DNA from: an uncultured Caldilineales bacterium
GTDB lineage: Bacteria; Chloroflexota; Anaerolineae; JAAEKA01
Direction: 5' to 3'
NCBI GenBank assembly: GCA_937907455.1
Contig: CALESQ010000091.1
Coordinates: forward strand, 1-30,803
Length of the DNA stretch: 30,803 nt
In this document: positions 1 through 7,459 of the stretch, piece by piece
Layout of the letters: each line of letters starts with the position of its first letter
How positions within the stretch are numbered: the stretch's first letter is position 1
Position numbers and translations under genes: made by a program
The notes under the pieces: model-generated
Seen by the model: only the letters and a program-made list of their open reading frames with translations
Databases searched by the model: none
What the model was told of the DNA's origin: nothing

Positions 1-5
1 CAATG

Positions 6-37
6 GGCGGTCTGTGCAAATCGCAGACCGCCTGTTT
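6..37 (+). terminator. Probable intrinsic terminator of an upstream gene
   Basis: A perfect 9-bp stem (6-14 with 24-32) encloses a 9-nt loop whose ends could add a G-T and a G-C pair, and is followed by TGTTT. The gene it would serve lies left of the window. The T tract is short, so termination strength is uncertain. Confidence 0.5.
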
Positions 38-108
38 CGTAGTCTAAACTCTAGTCATTAGATTGGGATGCAATCGCCGGTGTCATTGCGGCTGTTGCGG
101 CCATCGTT

Positions 109-774
109 TTGCACTTTCTCCATATCATTGATGAAGAAGTATTGATTACGCTGACGGTAGTGCTCATTGCGCTACTCTTCATCCGCGACCTGCGACGAGA
201 ACATGTTGTCGAGCAAATGCACAAGGGTATCGAAAGGAACGAAACTGCGCTTGGAGTCATCCAAACCAGCCTTGTGCCGCCAGACGCTGTCCTCATTGGG
301 CCGTCGCATCTTCGCACAGCAAGCCAACAATTCACTTCAAATGCCAAAGGTGCAATGACTTGGTTTCATGTCTGTTTGTCAATGTTCAAGCCGCAATCCC
401 TTTTCGACACATTGCTGAGACCGGCTATTGAGAATCCGCATGTCACTTCCATTCAGTTTGTTTTGGACGAAAGCCAGAAGAAATTATGGGAAGCCGAAGT
501 GATGCCCAAAATCAATCTGTGTCGGGGAAGAGAAAAGGTGAACCTGCCTCAATGGAAAACCATACACGAATCAGTTTCCATCATCGTTTCCGAAGTGGGC
601 GCAAGCGGAAAAACAGAATGCCTGTTGAGTTTTTGGGGTGAGCCGTTCATGGCCCGGACAGCCGAGAGAAACGTGCCAAGATATATCTTCCACATTCAGG
701 GCCATTCAGAACTCGTTACGCGCCTTGTTGAACTGGAACGAAACTATCGGTTTGTCGACCAAACCAGCAAATAA
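109..774 (+). CDS. Membrane-anchored protein of unknown function
   Basis: The protein is about 221 residues from a TTG at 109. I do not recognise the family. The N-terminus is a hydrophobic stretch ending in charged residues (FIRDLRREH), consistent with a membrane anchor and a cytoplasmic or soluble body of about 180 residues. The same frame stays open upstream to 55, just after a TAG at 52-54, and reads another strongly hydrophobic segment (…AIAGVIAAVAAIVLHFLHI). This suggests that the original protein had two membrane helices. No ATG, GTG or TTG lies between 55 and 109 in that frame, so either the natural start has been lost or a non-standard start is used. The cupin gene follows after 27 bp and may be co-transcribed. 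Coding is likely; the start is doubtful. Confidence 0.6.
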   Translation: MHFLHIIDEEVLITLTVVLIALLFIRDLRREHVVEQMHKGIERNETALGVIQTSLVPPDAVLIGPSHLRTASQQFTSNAKGAMTWFHVCLSMFKPQSLFDTLLRPAIENPHVTSIQFVLDESQKKLWEAEVMPKINLCRGREKVNLPQWKTIHESVSIIVSEVGASGKTECLLSFWGEPFMARTAERNVPRYIFHIQGHSELVTRLVELERNYRFVDQTSK

Positions 775-801
775 ATCCCCACACTGAAAGGAGTTTGTTT
801 C

Positions 802-1128
802 ATGTTATCCATTTCACTTCACGAGAATGCGGTCTTTCACGACAAAGACCCATATGCTGAACCGCTTTTCGTTGATAAGGATGGTCGCATCTTGCGATTT
901 GCGCTCAACCCCGGTCAGTCAGTACGAGAACACATGGCCCCTCATTCGCCTGTGTATATCGTAGTTCTCAAAGGAATCGGGTTGTTTTCGGGTGGCGATA
1001 ATCGGGAACAACGCTTTGGGCCTGGTACTCTGTTAGTTTTGAGCGCGGGCGAGACGCACTCAATTCGGGCAGAAGGTGAAGAGTTGGTTTTCTTGGCATT
1101 TCTACACGGCGCACCCGGAGCCCAGTAG
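802..1128 (+). CDS. Small single-domain cupin protein
   Basis: This 108-residue protein is the size of one cupin beta-barrel. It shows the usual two-part pattern: a first motif with histidines around residues 44-48 (EHMAPHSPVY) ending in a glycine turn, and a second motif with PGTLLVLSAGETHSI around 74-88, where the final histidine would be a metal ligand. Such small cupins bind a metal and serve as enzymes or sensors; the substrate cannot be read from sequence. A clear ribosome binding site (GAAAGGAG) lies about 8 bp before the ATG. It sits 27 bp after the preceding gene, so an operon of two is likely. Confidence 0.8.
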   Translation: MLSISLHENAVFHDKDPYAEPLFVDKDGRILRFALNPGQSVREHMAPHSPVYIVVLKGIGLFSGGDNREQRFGPGTLLVLSAGETHSIRAEGEELVFLAFLHGAPGAQ

Positions 1129-1143
1129 CCCAAGAAGGTTCGC

Positions 1144-1208
1144 GCCCAACACCGCGTCCAGCCGACCCGCTTCGCTACGCTCGCGGGCGGCTGACGCCCA
1201 CGTTAGCC
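1144..1208 (+). repeat. attC-like recombination repeat
   Basis: The segment starts with GCCCAAC (1144-1150) and ends with GTTAGCC (1202-1208). Between them lies an imperfect inverted repeat, CAGCCGACCC (1159-1168) against GGGCGGCTG (1185-1193), with one extra-helical A. This layout resembles an integron attC site, which folds into a hairpin with bulged bases. The right core GTTAGCC departs from the usual GTTRRRY by one base, and no integron integrase is in the window. It may belong to a lineage-specific family of attC-like repeats. The toxin-antitoxin pair begins 58 bp later, as a cassette would. Confidence 0.45.
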
Positions 1209-1231
1209 CGCTCCGCGCAAAATTTTGGGAC

Positions 1232-1260
1232 TTGAAATAGCATGAATATCATGCTATCAT
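1232..1260 (+). promoter_or_regulatory. higBA promoter with overlapping operator
   Basis: TTGAAA (1232-1237) is separated by 17 bp from TATCAT (1255-1260), a near-consensus sigma-70 promoter. The palindrome TAGCAT-N7-ATGCTA (1238-1243 and 1251-1256) fills the spacer and touches the -10. This is the expected place for HigA to bind and repress its own operon. The predicted transcription start is within a few bases of the toxin ATG at 1267. Confidence 0.75.
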
Positions 1261-1266
1261 AGCGGC

Positions 1267-1560
1267 ATGATAAAGTCGTTCAAAGATACGGGAACAGAAG
1301 ATATTTTCAACGGCGAAAACACCAAATCGGCGAGAAAAATCTGCCCGTCTTCTATCTGGAAAGTCGCTAGCCGAAAATTAGACCAGTTAGATTCTGTCAC
1401 TGCCTTACAAGAATTGAGAATTCCCCCAAACAATAAACTTGAAGCATTATCGGGTGACAGAAAAGGTCAACATAGTATCCGTATCAACGACCAATATCGT
1501 ATTTGTTTTGTGTGGACTAATTTAGGTCCCGACCAAGTTGAAATCGTAGATTACCACTAG
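1267..1560 (+). CDS. higB: HigB/RelE-type mRNA-cleaving toxin
   Basis: The 97-residue protein has the features of the HigB branch of the RelE superfamily: MIKSF at the start, the central stretch PPNNKLEALSGDRKGQHSIRIN, and the terminal YRICFVWTNLGPDQVEIVDYH. These toxins bind the ribosome and cut mRNA. It precedes its antitoxin, the order typical of higBA. Its promoter ends so close to the ATG that the message would have almost no leader, and no Shine-Dalgarno is visible, so the toxin may be translated from a leaderless mRNA. The region is clearly more AT-rich than the cofactor genes downstream, which fits acquisition as a mobile cassette. Confidence 0.9.
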   Translation: MIKSFKDTGTEDIFNGENTKSARKICPSSIWKVASRKLDQLDSVTALQELRIPPNNKLEALSGDRKGQHSIRINDQYRICFVWTNLGPDQVEIVDYH

Positions 1561-1583
1561 CCAGAAAAGCAGGAGTTAATAAT

Positions 1584-1892
1584 ATGGTTCGCGTTCCTAC
1601 CAACCGCATACCTACTCATCCTGGCGAAATGCTTTTGGAAGAGTTTTTAGACCCTATGGGAATCAGCCAGAGAGATTTGGCAGATAATATTCACGTTCCT
1701 TATCAGCGTATCAATGAAATTGTGAATGGGCGCAGGGGTATCACACCAAGCACTGCTTTGCGTTTGGCAAAGTTCTTTGATATGTCGCCTGATTTTTGGA
1801 TGAATTTACAGTTACGCTGGGATTTATACTTTGCTCAACAAGATGAAAACAAAGTATTAAATTCAATCCATCCTTATTCGGTGTCAGTGTAA
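1584..1892 (+). CDS. higA: HigA antitoxin, XRE-type DNA-binding protein
   Basis: The 102-residue protein opens with PTNRIPTHPGEMLLEEFLDPMGISQRDLADNIHVP, the hallmark of HigA. The helix-turn-helix spans roughly residues 27-62, followed by LRLAKFFDMSPDFWMNLQLRWDLYFA. It neutralises HigB by direct binding and represses the operon, probably through the palindrome in the promoter. A ribosome binding site (AGGAG) lies 9 bp before the ATG; the spacing from higB is 23 bp. Unlike the toxin, the antitoxin therefore has an ordinary translation signal. Confidence 0.92.
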   Translation: MVRVPTNRIPTHPGEMLLEEFLDPMGISQRDLADNIHVPYQRINEIVNGRRGITPSTALRLAKFFDMSPDFWMNLQLRWDLYFAQQDENKVLNSIHPYSVSV

Positions 1893-1922
1893 ATCAAAGG
1901 TGAGTCTTCCAAATCAAAAGCG

Positions 1923-1940
1923 GGCTAACAAAGCGTGCAC
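1923..1940 (+). repeat. Broken attC-like half site
   Basis: GGCTAAC (1923-1929) is the exact complement of the GTTAGCC core at 1202-1208, and it continues into AAAGCGTGCAC, as expected for the left arm of an attC-like repeat closing the higBA cassette. No matching right arm follows. Instead the sequence changes at 1938 into a 31-bp piece of the kinase gene found at 3755. The site therefore appears to have been cut by a deletion or insertion. Confidence 0.4.
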
Positions 1941-1968
1941 AGATGATGTGGGAAGTCAAGGGCGCAAG
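1938..1968 (+). repeat. 31-bp direct repeat, copy 1
   Basis: This stretch is identical to 3755-3785, where it is part of the phosphotransferase-like reading frame. The two copies bracket the IS110-family gene. At 31 bp it is far longer than the short target-site matches known for IS110 elements, so it more likely records a homologous rearrangement or partial duplication than a simple target-site duplication. Confidence 0.8.
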
Positions 1969-2168
1969 GCAAATTGAGAAGTAAGTGCCTGGAAGGGGGC
2001 GAAAAAACAGCAACTCCCGACCACCACTACTACAAAGCTGTGTAATAGCGTTGACCAGGGCGTCGCGTCGAACTTGTCGAAACGTTGTATAATGATTTTG
2101 GAGCGCTAAGCCCGCAAAACCTTTTTAGGTCTCCTAACCGGAGTTACTTATCCTGCGACACGCTTTCG

Positions 2169-3437
2169 TCAGGACAAGTTTGAGACGTTGCTCCCTTTGA
2201 CAAGCTCAGGGCAGCGCCTTTCTATTAAGGTTGATGGAGGCAATGGGATCGGTTTCTTCGAGCCCCAGGGGATGCTGGTCAGTTCTCGGCCCAGACCCAG
2301 CGCATCGAGGCGGATCCGCGCAAACTGGGCTGCCGTCTGTCCCGCACGTTGCTCTTTGCCAACTTCATAAGCAAACCGCAGTAATTTCTGTGCGACCACT
2401 GCAGGTTCGGCGTATTTATCGGTCTTGCCTTGCAACACATACCAAACGGCGACCAATAACTTGCGTGCGATGGCCACAATGGCTTTGTTGCGCCCCAAAC
2501 GTGGTTCCAGACGAGCCAATTCGGCTTTCCAATGCGGGTGGTGGTTGGCGGCCACATGAGCGGCTTCGACCATGGCTACTCGCAGGTCGCGCCTGCCAGA
2601 TTTGGTGATTCGCCCGGTGCGGGTGGTCAGGCCACTGTCATGCACCCTGGCACCCAAACCCGCGTATCCTACCAGGTGTTGGGCGTCTTCGAAACGGGTG
2701 ATGTCGCCGATCGCCGCCCAGACTGTAACCGCTGTCACGACGCCGAACCCGGCTAGTTGCAGCAGTCGTCCGAGCGGTTCCTGCTCCGCTACCAGCCCGG
2801 CCATGATTTCGGTCTGGCGCGCCTGTTGTTTTTCGGCGAACTCCAACGTTTCCAGGTTGCTTTGCAGGTTGAGTTTTTCGAGCGGCCCAAGTTCCAGCAA
2901 CTGCCACCACGCCCGCTGGCTCTCCCCGAAGGGATTTCCCGCCGGTGGGAGTAGGTGATGACGCTGGATGACGGCATGTAAGCGGTTTTTGGCCTGGGTC
3001 GCCAGGCGCGTCATCTTTTGGCGTTGCGCCACCAGTCCGCGCAATTCACGGATTTCCTGGGGCGGTACCCAGATTCCAACCAGCAAGCCCTTGGCCAACA
3101 AGCGCGCCAAGATCGATGCCGCAATCTTGTCGTTCATCACTTGCGACCGGGTGATCAAGGCCACATGCGGCGGGTGGACGACTGTGACCGAACCGGCATG
3201 TTCGACCAGTTCGTCATAGACCTGCCAGGTGTTGGTCGTCATCTCCAGCACCACTGCGTCCTGTTTCGTCAGGGTCTTTTTCATCCAACGCTCTAAATGG
3301 ATTAGTTCCACCCGCCGGGCTGGGAGGACGACGTTCAAGTCATCATCCACGCCCAGGGCAATCAGATAATGCTTGTGAACATCCAGTCCGATATACCGCC
3401 TTGCACTGAGATTTTTCAGTGTTCCAAATTCGGTCAT
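2169..3437 (-). CDS. IS110-family transposase
   Basis: From the ATG at 3437 the protein has 422 residues. It has the two-domain IS110 layout: an N-terminal RuvC-like (DEDD) domain and a C-terminal Transposase_20 domain with the conserved stretch around LLQLAGFGVVTAVTVWAAIG, GYAGLGARVHDSG and GRITKSGRRDLR. IS110 enzymes recombine DNA guided by a bridge RNA. Visible acidic residues are D19 (LDVHK), E65 (VVLEM) and D103 (NDK). The fourth, usually D in DK-x-D, is alanine here (NDKIAA, A106). A ribosome binding site (GGAG) lies about 9 bases before this ATG, so it is preferred over an in-frame start further out at 3524. The last ~25 residues (…RRCPELVKGSNVSNLS) look like read-through into a neighbouring repeat. 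Confidence 0.9.
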   Translation of the reverse strand: MTEFGTLKNLSARRYIGLDVHKHYLIALGVDDDLNVVLPARRVELIHLERWMKKTLTKQDAVVLEMTTNTWQVYDELVEHAGSVTVVHPPHVALITRSQVMNDKIAASILARLLAKGLLVGIWVPPQEIRELRGLVAQRQKMTRLATQAKNRLHAVIQRHHLLPPAGNPFGESQRAWWQLLELGPLEKLNLQSNLETLEFAEKQQARQTEIMAGLVAEQEPLGRLLQLAGFGVVTAVTVWAAIGDITRFEDAQHLVGYAGLGARVHDSGLTTRTGRITKSGRRDLRVAMVEAAHVAANHHPHWKAELARLEPRLGRNKAIVAIARKLLVAVWYVLQGKTDKYAEPAVVAQKLLRFAYEVGKEQRAGQTAAQFARIRLDALGLGRELTSIPWGSKKPIPLPPSTLIERRCPELVKGSNVSNLS

Positions 3438-3754
3438 AGAGGTATACTCCTGTGGATTGCACTGGCATATCGTTACCAGTCGAAGGTCGGGCACGTTTCT
3501 TTTTTGGGCCGCTGAATCACACACAGATGCGGGCTTGTTCCACCCTTGTGGAACTTCCCAGTTAAGCGGATTCGAACGGGACAGTCAAACACCCGAGCGG
3601 GCTAGCTCCCTTTCTGACTGGAACTTCCCATGCACTCTGCCGACTGGACCCTCACGCAGCGTTCCCGGATACGCGTTCCCGTTCACCGAACAAATGGAGC
3701 ATATCCGAAAACGTGCCCGACCGCAACCCCGTCGAGTTGCTACTTCATGCTACA
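3438..3754 (-). other. Non-coding flank of IS110 element, candidate bridge RNA region
   Basis: About 317 bp lie upstream of the transposase start without a credible gene. In the IS110 group the bridge RNA is encoded on this side of the transposase. The stretch holds a perfect 7-bp hairpin (3537-3543 with 3548-3554, loop CCTT) and a 12-bp direct repeat TGGAACTTCCCA at 3549-3560 and 3619-3630. Paired short repeats of this kind would fit guide loops, but I cannot fold the RNA here and the assignment is inferred from position. Confidence 0.35.
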
Positions 3755-3785
3755 CACAGATGATGTGGGAAGTCAAGGGCGCAAG
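3755..3785 (+). repeat. 31-bp direct repeat, copy 2
   Basis: This is identical to 1938-1968. Here the sequence continues in frame into the kinase remnant, so this copy is probably the parental context and the copy at 1938 is the displaced one. Confidence 0.8.
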
Positions 3786-4308
3786 CTGGCAGGATCATTT
3801 GACAATGGTTTCTGAATATTTGCCTGTGACGGAACAGGCAGCTCAGACGACTTTACGTGAATTGCAGGAACAATTGACTCGCTTATCAATCAGCGAAAGC
3901 AGTTATGGATTAATTCATTTTGATTTTGAATTGGATAACATCGTGTGGAATGGAGATGAAGTGGGGATCATTGATTTTGATGATAGTGCCTATTATTGGT
4001 TTGTTGCTGATATTGCTTTTGCGCTGCGTGACCTGTTTGAAGATAGCGCAGAAAAAGTTGATCTGCGAAACGAATCTTTTCAAAACTTTTTGGCTGGTTA
4101 TCGTCTGATGAAGGATATGGCTCAAGAAGATTTGGAACTTATCCCTATATTTTTAAGATTACATAATCTGATAACCTTTGCAAAACTATATCGAACGCTT
4201 GGAACGAATGACGCACAGGATGAGCCGATTTGGTTAGAGGCGTTGCGCAAAAAACTGTCTCTAAAAATGCAATTCTATCGGGATGAGTTTTCGCGTACAA
4301 TTCGATGA
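3757..4308 (+). pseudogene. Aminoglycoside phosphotransferase-like kinase, N-terminal lobe missing
   Basis: The frame carries the C-terminal lobe of an APH/choline-kinase-like enzyme. The catalytic loop reads LIHFDFELDNIVW (H-x-D-x4-N) and the metal-binding motif is IIDFDDS, followed by a helical tail to the stop. The nucleotide-binding N-lobe expected before this is absent: upstream DNA is the flank of the IS110 element and reads as non-homologous sequence in the same frame, although that frame stays open back to 3457. The first credible residues are around MMWEVKGASWQDH (from about 3762), which also falls in the 31-bp repeat. It is most likely a dead remnant that lost its 5' part in the same rearrangement. 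Confidence 0.7.
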
Positions 4309-4829
4309 ATAAAGACATTACCCAATAAAATATCTTAAGAGACTGTTGAAGAAGCCTGGGAGCGGTGTTTAGAAACCTACCGAATGACAACACGAGGGCA
4401 TCTCAGGGCCTATTTCCGTAGCGCCTGAGGACGTTTCGCCTATCAGTCAGACAAATTCTTCATTGTCTGGCCTTTCCCCAGCGCCTGAGAATTTTTAAAA
4501 CCGTTTTTAAGAAACGGCGATTGGCTATTGAGCTAGCAAGCACGTCGCTCCTCCGCGCGCGGTGAGATGTGATAGCGCTTGCCAGCCTGGCCCTATCTGA
4601 AGTATACTCACTTCGTCGCAGCGTCCTCGTTTGTTTTGATGAAGTAGTCAAAGGCTCTTTCTCCAGTTTGCTTCTCAGCAAGATCCGTGAGCTTGAAGAA
4701 AGAAAGAACCGCAAAGTCCGCGGCGAGGGCAGCCCAAGGCCTGACCATGCGCTGCAACCGGACGCCTTACACGGAAATTTTAAAAACAGCCGCGATAACC
4801 TGTAAAATCCATAATTGAAGAGATTAACC
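4309..4829. other. Gap without a recognisable gene
   Basis: Short frames exist on both strands, but none looks like a protein family. I see an inverted repeat CAGACAA-N8-TTGTCTG at 4448-4469, a small hairpin CCGTTT-N5-AAACGG near 4502, and GCGCCTGAG occurring twice. A weak promoter-like pair, TTAAAA (4780-4785) and TAAAAT (4803-4808) with a 17-bp spacer, lies just before the rhodanese gene and may drive the cofactor cluster. Confidence 0.4.
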
Positions 4830-5648
4830 GTGAACAAAGAACAAATCTTCATTGAACCTGATGAATTACTCGCTCGGCTTGGCAACAGTACCTTGCGCAT
4901 CTACGATGCCACTATTCTGTTCTTCAGAACCGAAACCGATCCGGCTACCGCCTATGATAAGTACCTCCAGGGTCATATCCCCGGCGCCGCCTTCTTCGAT
5001 CATCAACGCTTTTCAGACGCCCACAGCACCTATGACTATATGCTCCTGCCTCAAGCTGAGCTGGCAGCTCAAATCGGCCAACTGGGCATTTCGCAGGATA
5101 CCGGGGTAGTCCTCTATGCCGCGGGGATGCTGCCTGCTGCAACCCGCGCCTGGTGGATTCTGCGCTATGCAGGGCATAACGACGTCCGCATTCTCAACGG
5201 AGGACTTTCTGCCTGGACAAGCGCAGGCGGAAAATTGGAGACTGCATCTTGCGAGTATGAACCCACCCACTTTGAGGCGCAATTCAGGCCAGATATGTTT
5301 GCAGACAAGGAAGAAGTGCTGAAAGCGTTAAACGATGACGCTGTCTGCATCGAGTACGCGCTGCCCGTGGAGATGTATGGCGGTGCATATATCCCGGGTT
5401 CATTGGTCAACCCCGCGATGGACTTGATGCCAGGAATGGATGCCGTTGTTTCTTATGATGACGCCTGCACTCGTGTGCAACAAGGCGCGCGCTTCAAGCG
5501 GGTGATCACCTATTGCGGCGGTGGAATTGCTGCAACCTTGAATGCCGTGTTGCATCTCATGGCCGGTCACGAAAATGTTGCCGTGTATGACGGTTCCCTG
5601 ATAGAATGGATGGGCGAAGGGTTGCCAGTGGCTACGAACCCAGGATAA
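4830..5648 (+). CDS. Two-domain rhodanese (thiosulfate/3-mercaptopyruvate sulfurtransferase)
   Basis: The protein has about 272 residues, the usual length of tandem-rhodanese sulfurtransferases. The N-terminal domain keeps the fold signature (DARY-like RIYDATILFF, YLQGHIPGAAFFD, LNGGLSAW) but has lost the active cysteine. The C-terminal domain carries the catalytic loop YCGGGIAATL with Cys about residue 229. Such enzymes move sulfane sulfur to thiol acceptors. Its stop lies 7 bp before moeA, so a role in feeding sulfur towards the MoaD thiocarboxylate is plausible but inferred. I chose GTG 4830 because GAAGAG sits at a proper distance; an in-frame TTG at 4815 would itself lie at the start of that ribosome binding site. 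Confidence 0.85.
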   Translation: MNKEQIFIEPDELLARLGNSTLRIYDATILFFRTETDPATAYDKYLQGHIPGAAFFDHQRFSDAHSTYDYMLLPQAELAAQIGQLGISQDTGVVLYAAGMLPAATRAWWILRYAGHNDVRILNGGLSAWTSAGGKLETASCEYEPTHFEAQFRPDMFADKEEVLKALNDDAVCIEYALPVEMYGGAYIPGSLVNPAMDLMPGMDAVVSYDDACTRVQQGARFKRVITYCGGGIAATLNAVLHLMAGHENVAVYDGSLIEWMGEGLPVATNPG

Positions 5649-5655
5649 TCACCTT

Positions 5656-6903
5656 ATGCGCCAGTCACCCTATCCCCTTGTTGCTGTTGATGATGCCTTG
5701 GCTCTGGTGTTGCAGCACATCGTGCCGTTGCCTGCTCACACTGTGCCCTTGAGCGCCGCGTTCGGGCGCGTGCTGGCAACGGACATAGTCGCCTCCGCGC
5801 CGCAGCCCCCCTTCCCTGCTGCCACCGTAGATGGCTTCGCTCTGTGCGCCGCTGACGGCCAACACCCGCGCCATCTGATTGGCGAGCAGATGGCCGGTTA
5901 TCTGGCAGGGTTAACCCTGCAACGCGGCCAAGCCGTGCGCATCACCACCGGCGCGCCTGTGCCCGCAGGGGCAGATGCCGTGGTCATGGCAGAGCAGGCC
6001 AATGAGGCCGCAGGCGCAGTCACTCCGCACCCTACAGCCCACTTGGTTGCGGGCGTCAACATTCGCCCCATTGGCTTCGATGTTCAGGCTGGGCAAAGTC
6101 TCCTCGCCGCGGGTTGCATCCTCGGCCCTGCTGAGATCGGCTTGCTGGCTTCGCTGGGGCTGCAAGCCATCGCCGTGCATCGTCGTCCCGTGGTGGCTGT
6201 GTTCTCCACCGGCGATGAGCTGGTTCCAGCCGATGCCGCCTTACAGCCGGGGCAAATCTACGACAGCAACCGCGCCGCATTACTGGCCGCTGCTGCCGTC
6301 GCCGGGGCCGAGCCGCTCGACCTGGGCATTGCACCCGATCAGCGGGTCGCCCTGCAACAGCACCTGGCCCGCGGCCAGGCTGCCGCAGATCTGATCGTGG
6401 CCTCAGGCGGTGTCAGTATGGGCGAGTTGGATTTGCTGAAGCCGCTGCTGGCCGAGCTGGGCACCCTTCACCTGGGCCGTGTGCGCATCAAGCCCGGCAA
6501 ACCTCTCGCCTTTGCCACCCTGCCCCGTGTTCACTCCGCTGTAAACGTGCCGGTGTTTGCCCTGCCGGGCAATCCTGTTTCTGCCCTGGTGACATTCACC
6601 CTCTTCGTGCGTCCGGCAATTCGCCGCCTGGCCGGTCACACGCGGCTGAGCTTGCCGCAGCTCCATGCCGAGCTGAGCCATGCCTTACCGCTCGATCCGC
6701 AGCGGCCTGAATATCACCGCGTGCATCTACGTCGTGAGGGTGCTCACTTCTTCGCCACCTCCACCGGCATGCAAGCCTCCAGCCGCTTGCTCTCCACCGC
6801 AGGCGCCGATGGCTTGCTGCTGTTAGAGCAAGGTCAGGGCACGTTGCCTGCCGGAACGGTGCGGCCCGTGCTGCTGCTCAACGACACCTGGCTGAGCGAC
6901 TAA
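5656..6903 (+). CDS. moeA: Molybdopterin molybdenumtransferase MoeA
   Basis: The protein has 415 residues, normal for MoeA. It inserts molybdate into adenylylated molybdopterin. Family motifs appear in order: ATVDGFALCAAD (domain I/II), TGAPVPAGADAVVMAEQ, VFSTGDELVPAD with YDSNRAALLAA, SGGVSMGELDLLKPLL, VRIKPGKPLAFA and ALPGNPVSALVTFTLFVRPAI in the MogA-like domain, then the small C-terminal beta domain to LLLNDTWLSD. It starts 7 bp after the rhodanese stop, so the two are surely co-transcribed. The codon use is GC-rich like the rest of this cluster and unlike the higBA region. Confidence 0.96.
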   Translation: MRQSPYPLVAVDDALALVLQHIVPLPAHTVPLSAAFGRVLATDIVASAPQPPFPAATVDGFALCAADGQHPRHLIGEQMAGYLAGLTLQRGQAVRITTGAPVPAGADAVVMAEQANEAAGAVTPHPTAHLVAGVNIRPIGFDVQAGQSLLAAGCILGPAEIGLLASLGLQAIAVHRRPVVAVFSTGDELVPADAALQPGQIYDSNRAALLAAAAVAGAEPLDLGIAPDQRVALQQHLARGQAAADLIVASGGVSMGELDLLKPLLAELGTLHLGRVRIKPGKPLAFATLPRVHSAVNVPVFALPGNPVSALVTFTLFVRPAIRRLAGHTRLSLPQLHAELSHALPLDPQRPEYHRVHLRREGAHFFATSTGMQASSRLLSTAGADGLLLLEQGQGTLPAGTVRPVLLLNDTWLSD

Positions 6904-6985
6904 GCTCACCCGCTCGGGCTGGCCCCTGCGGAATGCTTCTCAATCTTCTGACCGAGTCATTCATATTCCCCAAAGCGATACCCTC

Positions 6986-7459
6986 ATGGCAAATCTATCT
7001 CACTTGGACGAATCGGGCCGCGCCCACATGGTGGATGTCAGTGCCAAGGCCGAGACCCTGCGTCTGGCTGTGGCTCAGGCTGAGATACACATGGCTGCGG
7101 CCACCTTGCAGGCGATCATCGCCGGTGACTTGCCCAAAGGTGACGTGCTGGGCACGGCGCGGCTGGCCGGCATCATGGCCGCCAAGCGCACCGCCGAGTT
7201 GATCCCCCTCTGCCATCCTTTGCTGCTGAGCCACGTGGCCGTGCAGGCAGAGCCGGATGCAGCGCAGAGCTGCGTGCGCATCACCGCTACCGTGCGTTGT
7301 CAGGGCCAGACCGGCGCAGAAATGGAGGCACTCACCGCTGCCTCAGTAGCCGCTCTTACCGTATACGACATGGCTAAAGCTCTGCAAAAAGACATGGTCA
7401 TCACCGACATTCGTCTGCTGCAAAAACGCGGTGGCAAAAGTGATTTCGGCGATCATTGA
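6986..7459 (+). CDS. moaC: Cyclic pyranopterin monophosphate synthase MoaC
   Basis: The 157-residue protein matches MoaC over its full length. MoaC converts the MoaA product (3',8-cyclo-GTP) into cyclic pyranopterin monophosphate. Visible hallmarks are HMVDVSAKAET near the N-terminus, KGDVLGTARLAGIMAAKRTAELIPLCHPL with the active-site Lys and His region, GQTGAEMEALTAASVAALTVYDMAKALQKDM and RLLQKRGGKS at the end. The ATG at 6986 has no strong Shine-Dalgarno. moaA is not in the window. The stop codon lies inside a tandem heptamer repeat. Confidence 0.96.
   Translation: MANLSHLDESGRAHMVDVSAKAETLRLAVAQAEIHMAAATLQAIIAGDLPKGDVLGTARLAGIMAAKRTAELIPLCHPLLLSHVAVQAEPDAAQSCVRITATVRCQGQTGAEMEALTAASVAALTVYDMAKALQKDMVITDIRLLQKRGGKSDFGDH

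Larger units (their letters stand above)
2150..3754 (-). mobile_element. IS110-family insertion sequence (approximate limits)
   Basis: The element comprises the transposase and the non-coding DNA upstream of it (3438-3754). IS110 elements of this group have no obvious terminal inverted repeats, and I found none, so both ends are estimates. The insertion lies inside a disturbed cassette region, between two copies of a 31-bp sequence. Confidence 0.5.

Noticed and set aside
1144..1208. Calling a full integron
   Set aside because: No integrase, no attI, and the core sequence departs from consensus; kept only as attC-like.
1938..3785. 31-bp repeat as target-site duplication of the IS
   Set aside because: IS110 elements make no long target duplications, and the right copy belongs to the kinase coding sequence. 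A rearrangement explains it better.
4569..4805. 78-codon plus-strand frame before the rhodanese
   Set aside because: No recognisable pattern and no convincing start signal.
4460..4900. 146-codon frame on the minus strand
   Set aside because: Ser/Arg-rich, no family resemblance, no ribosome binding site, and it overlaps the rhodanese start.
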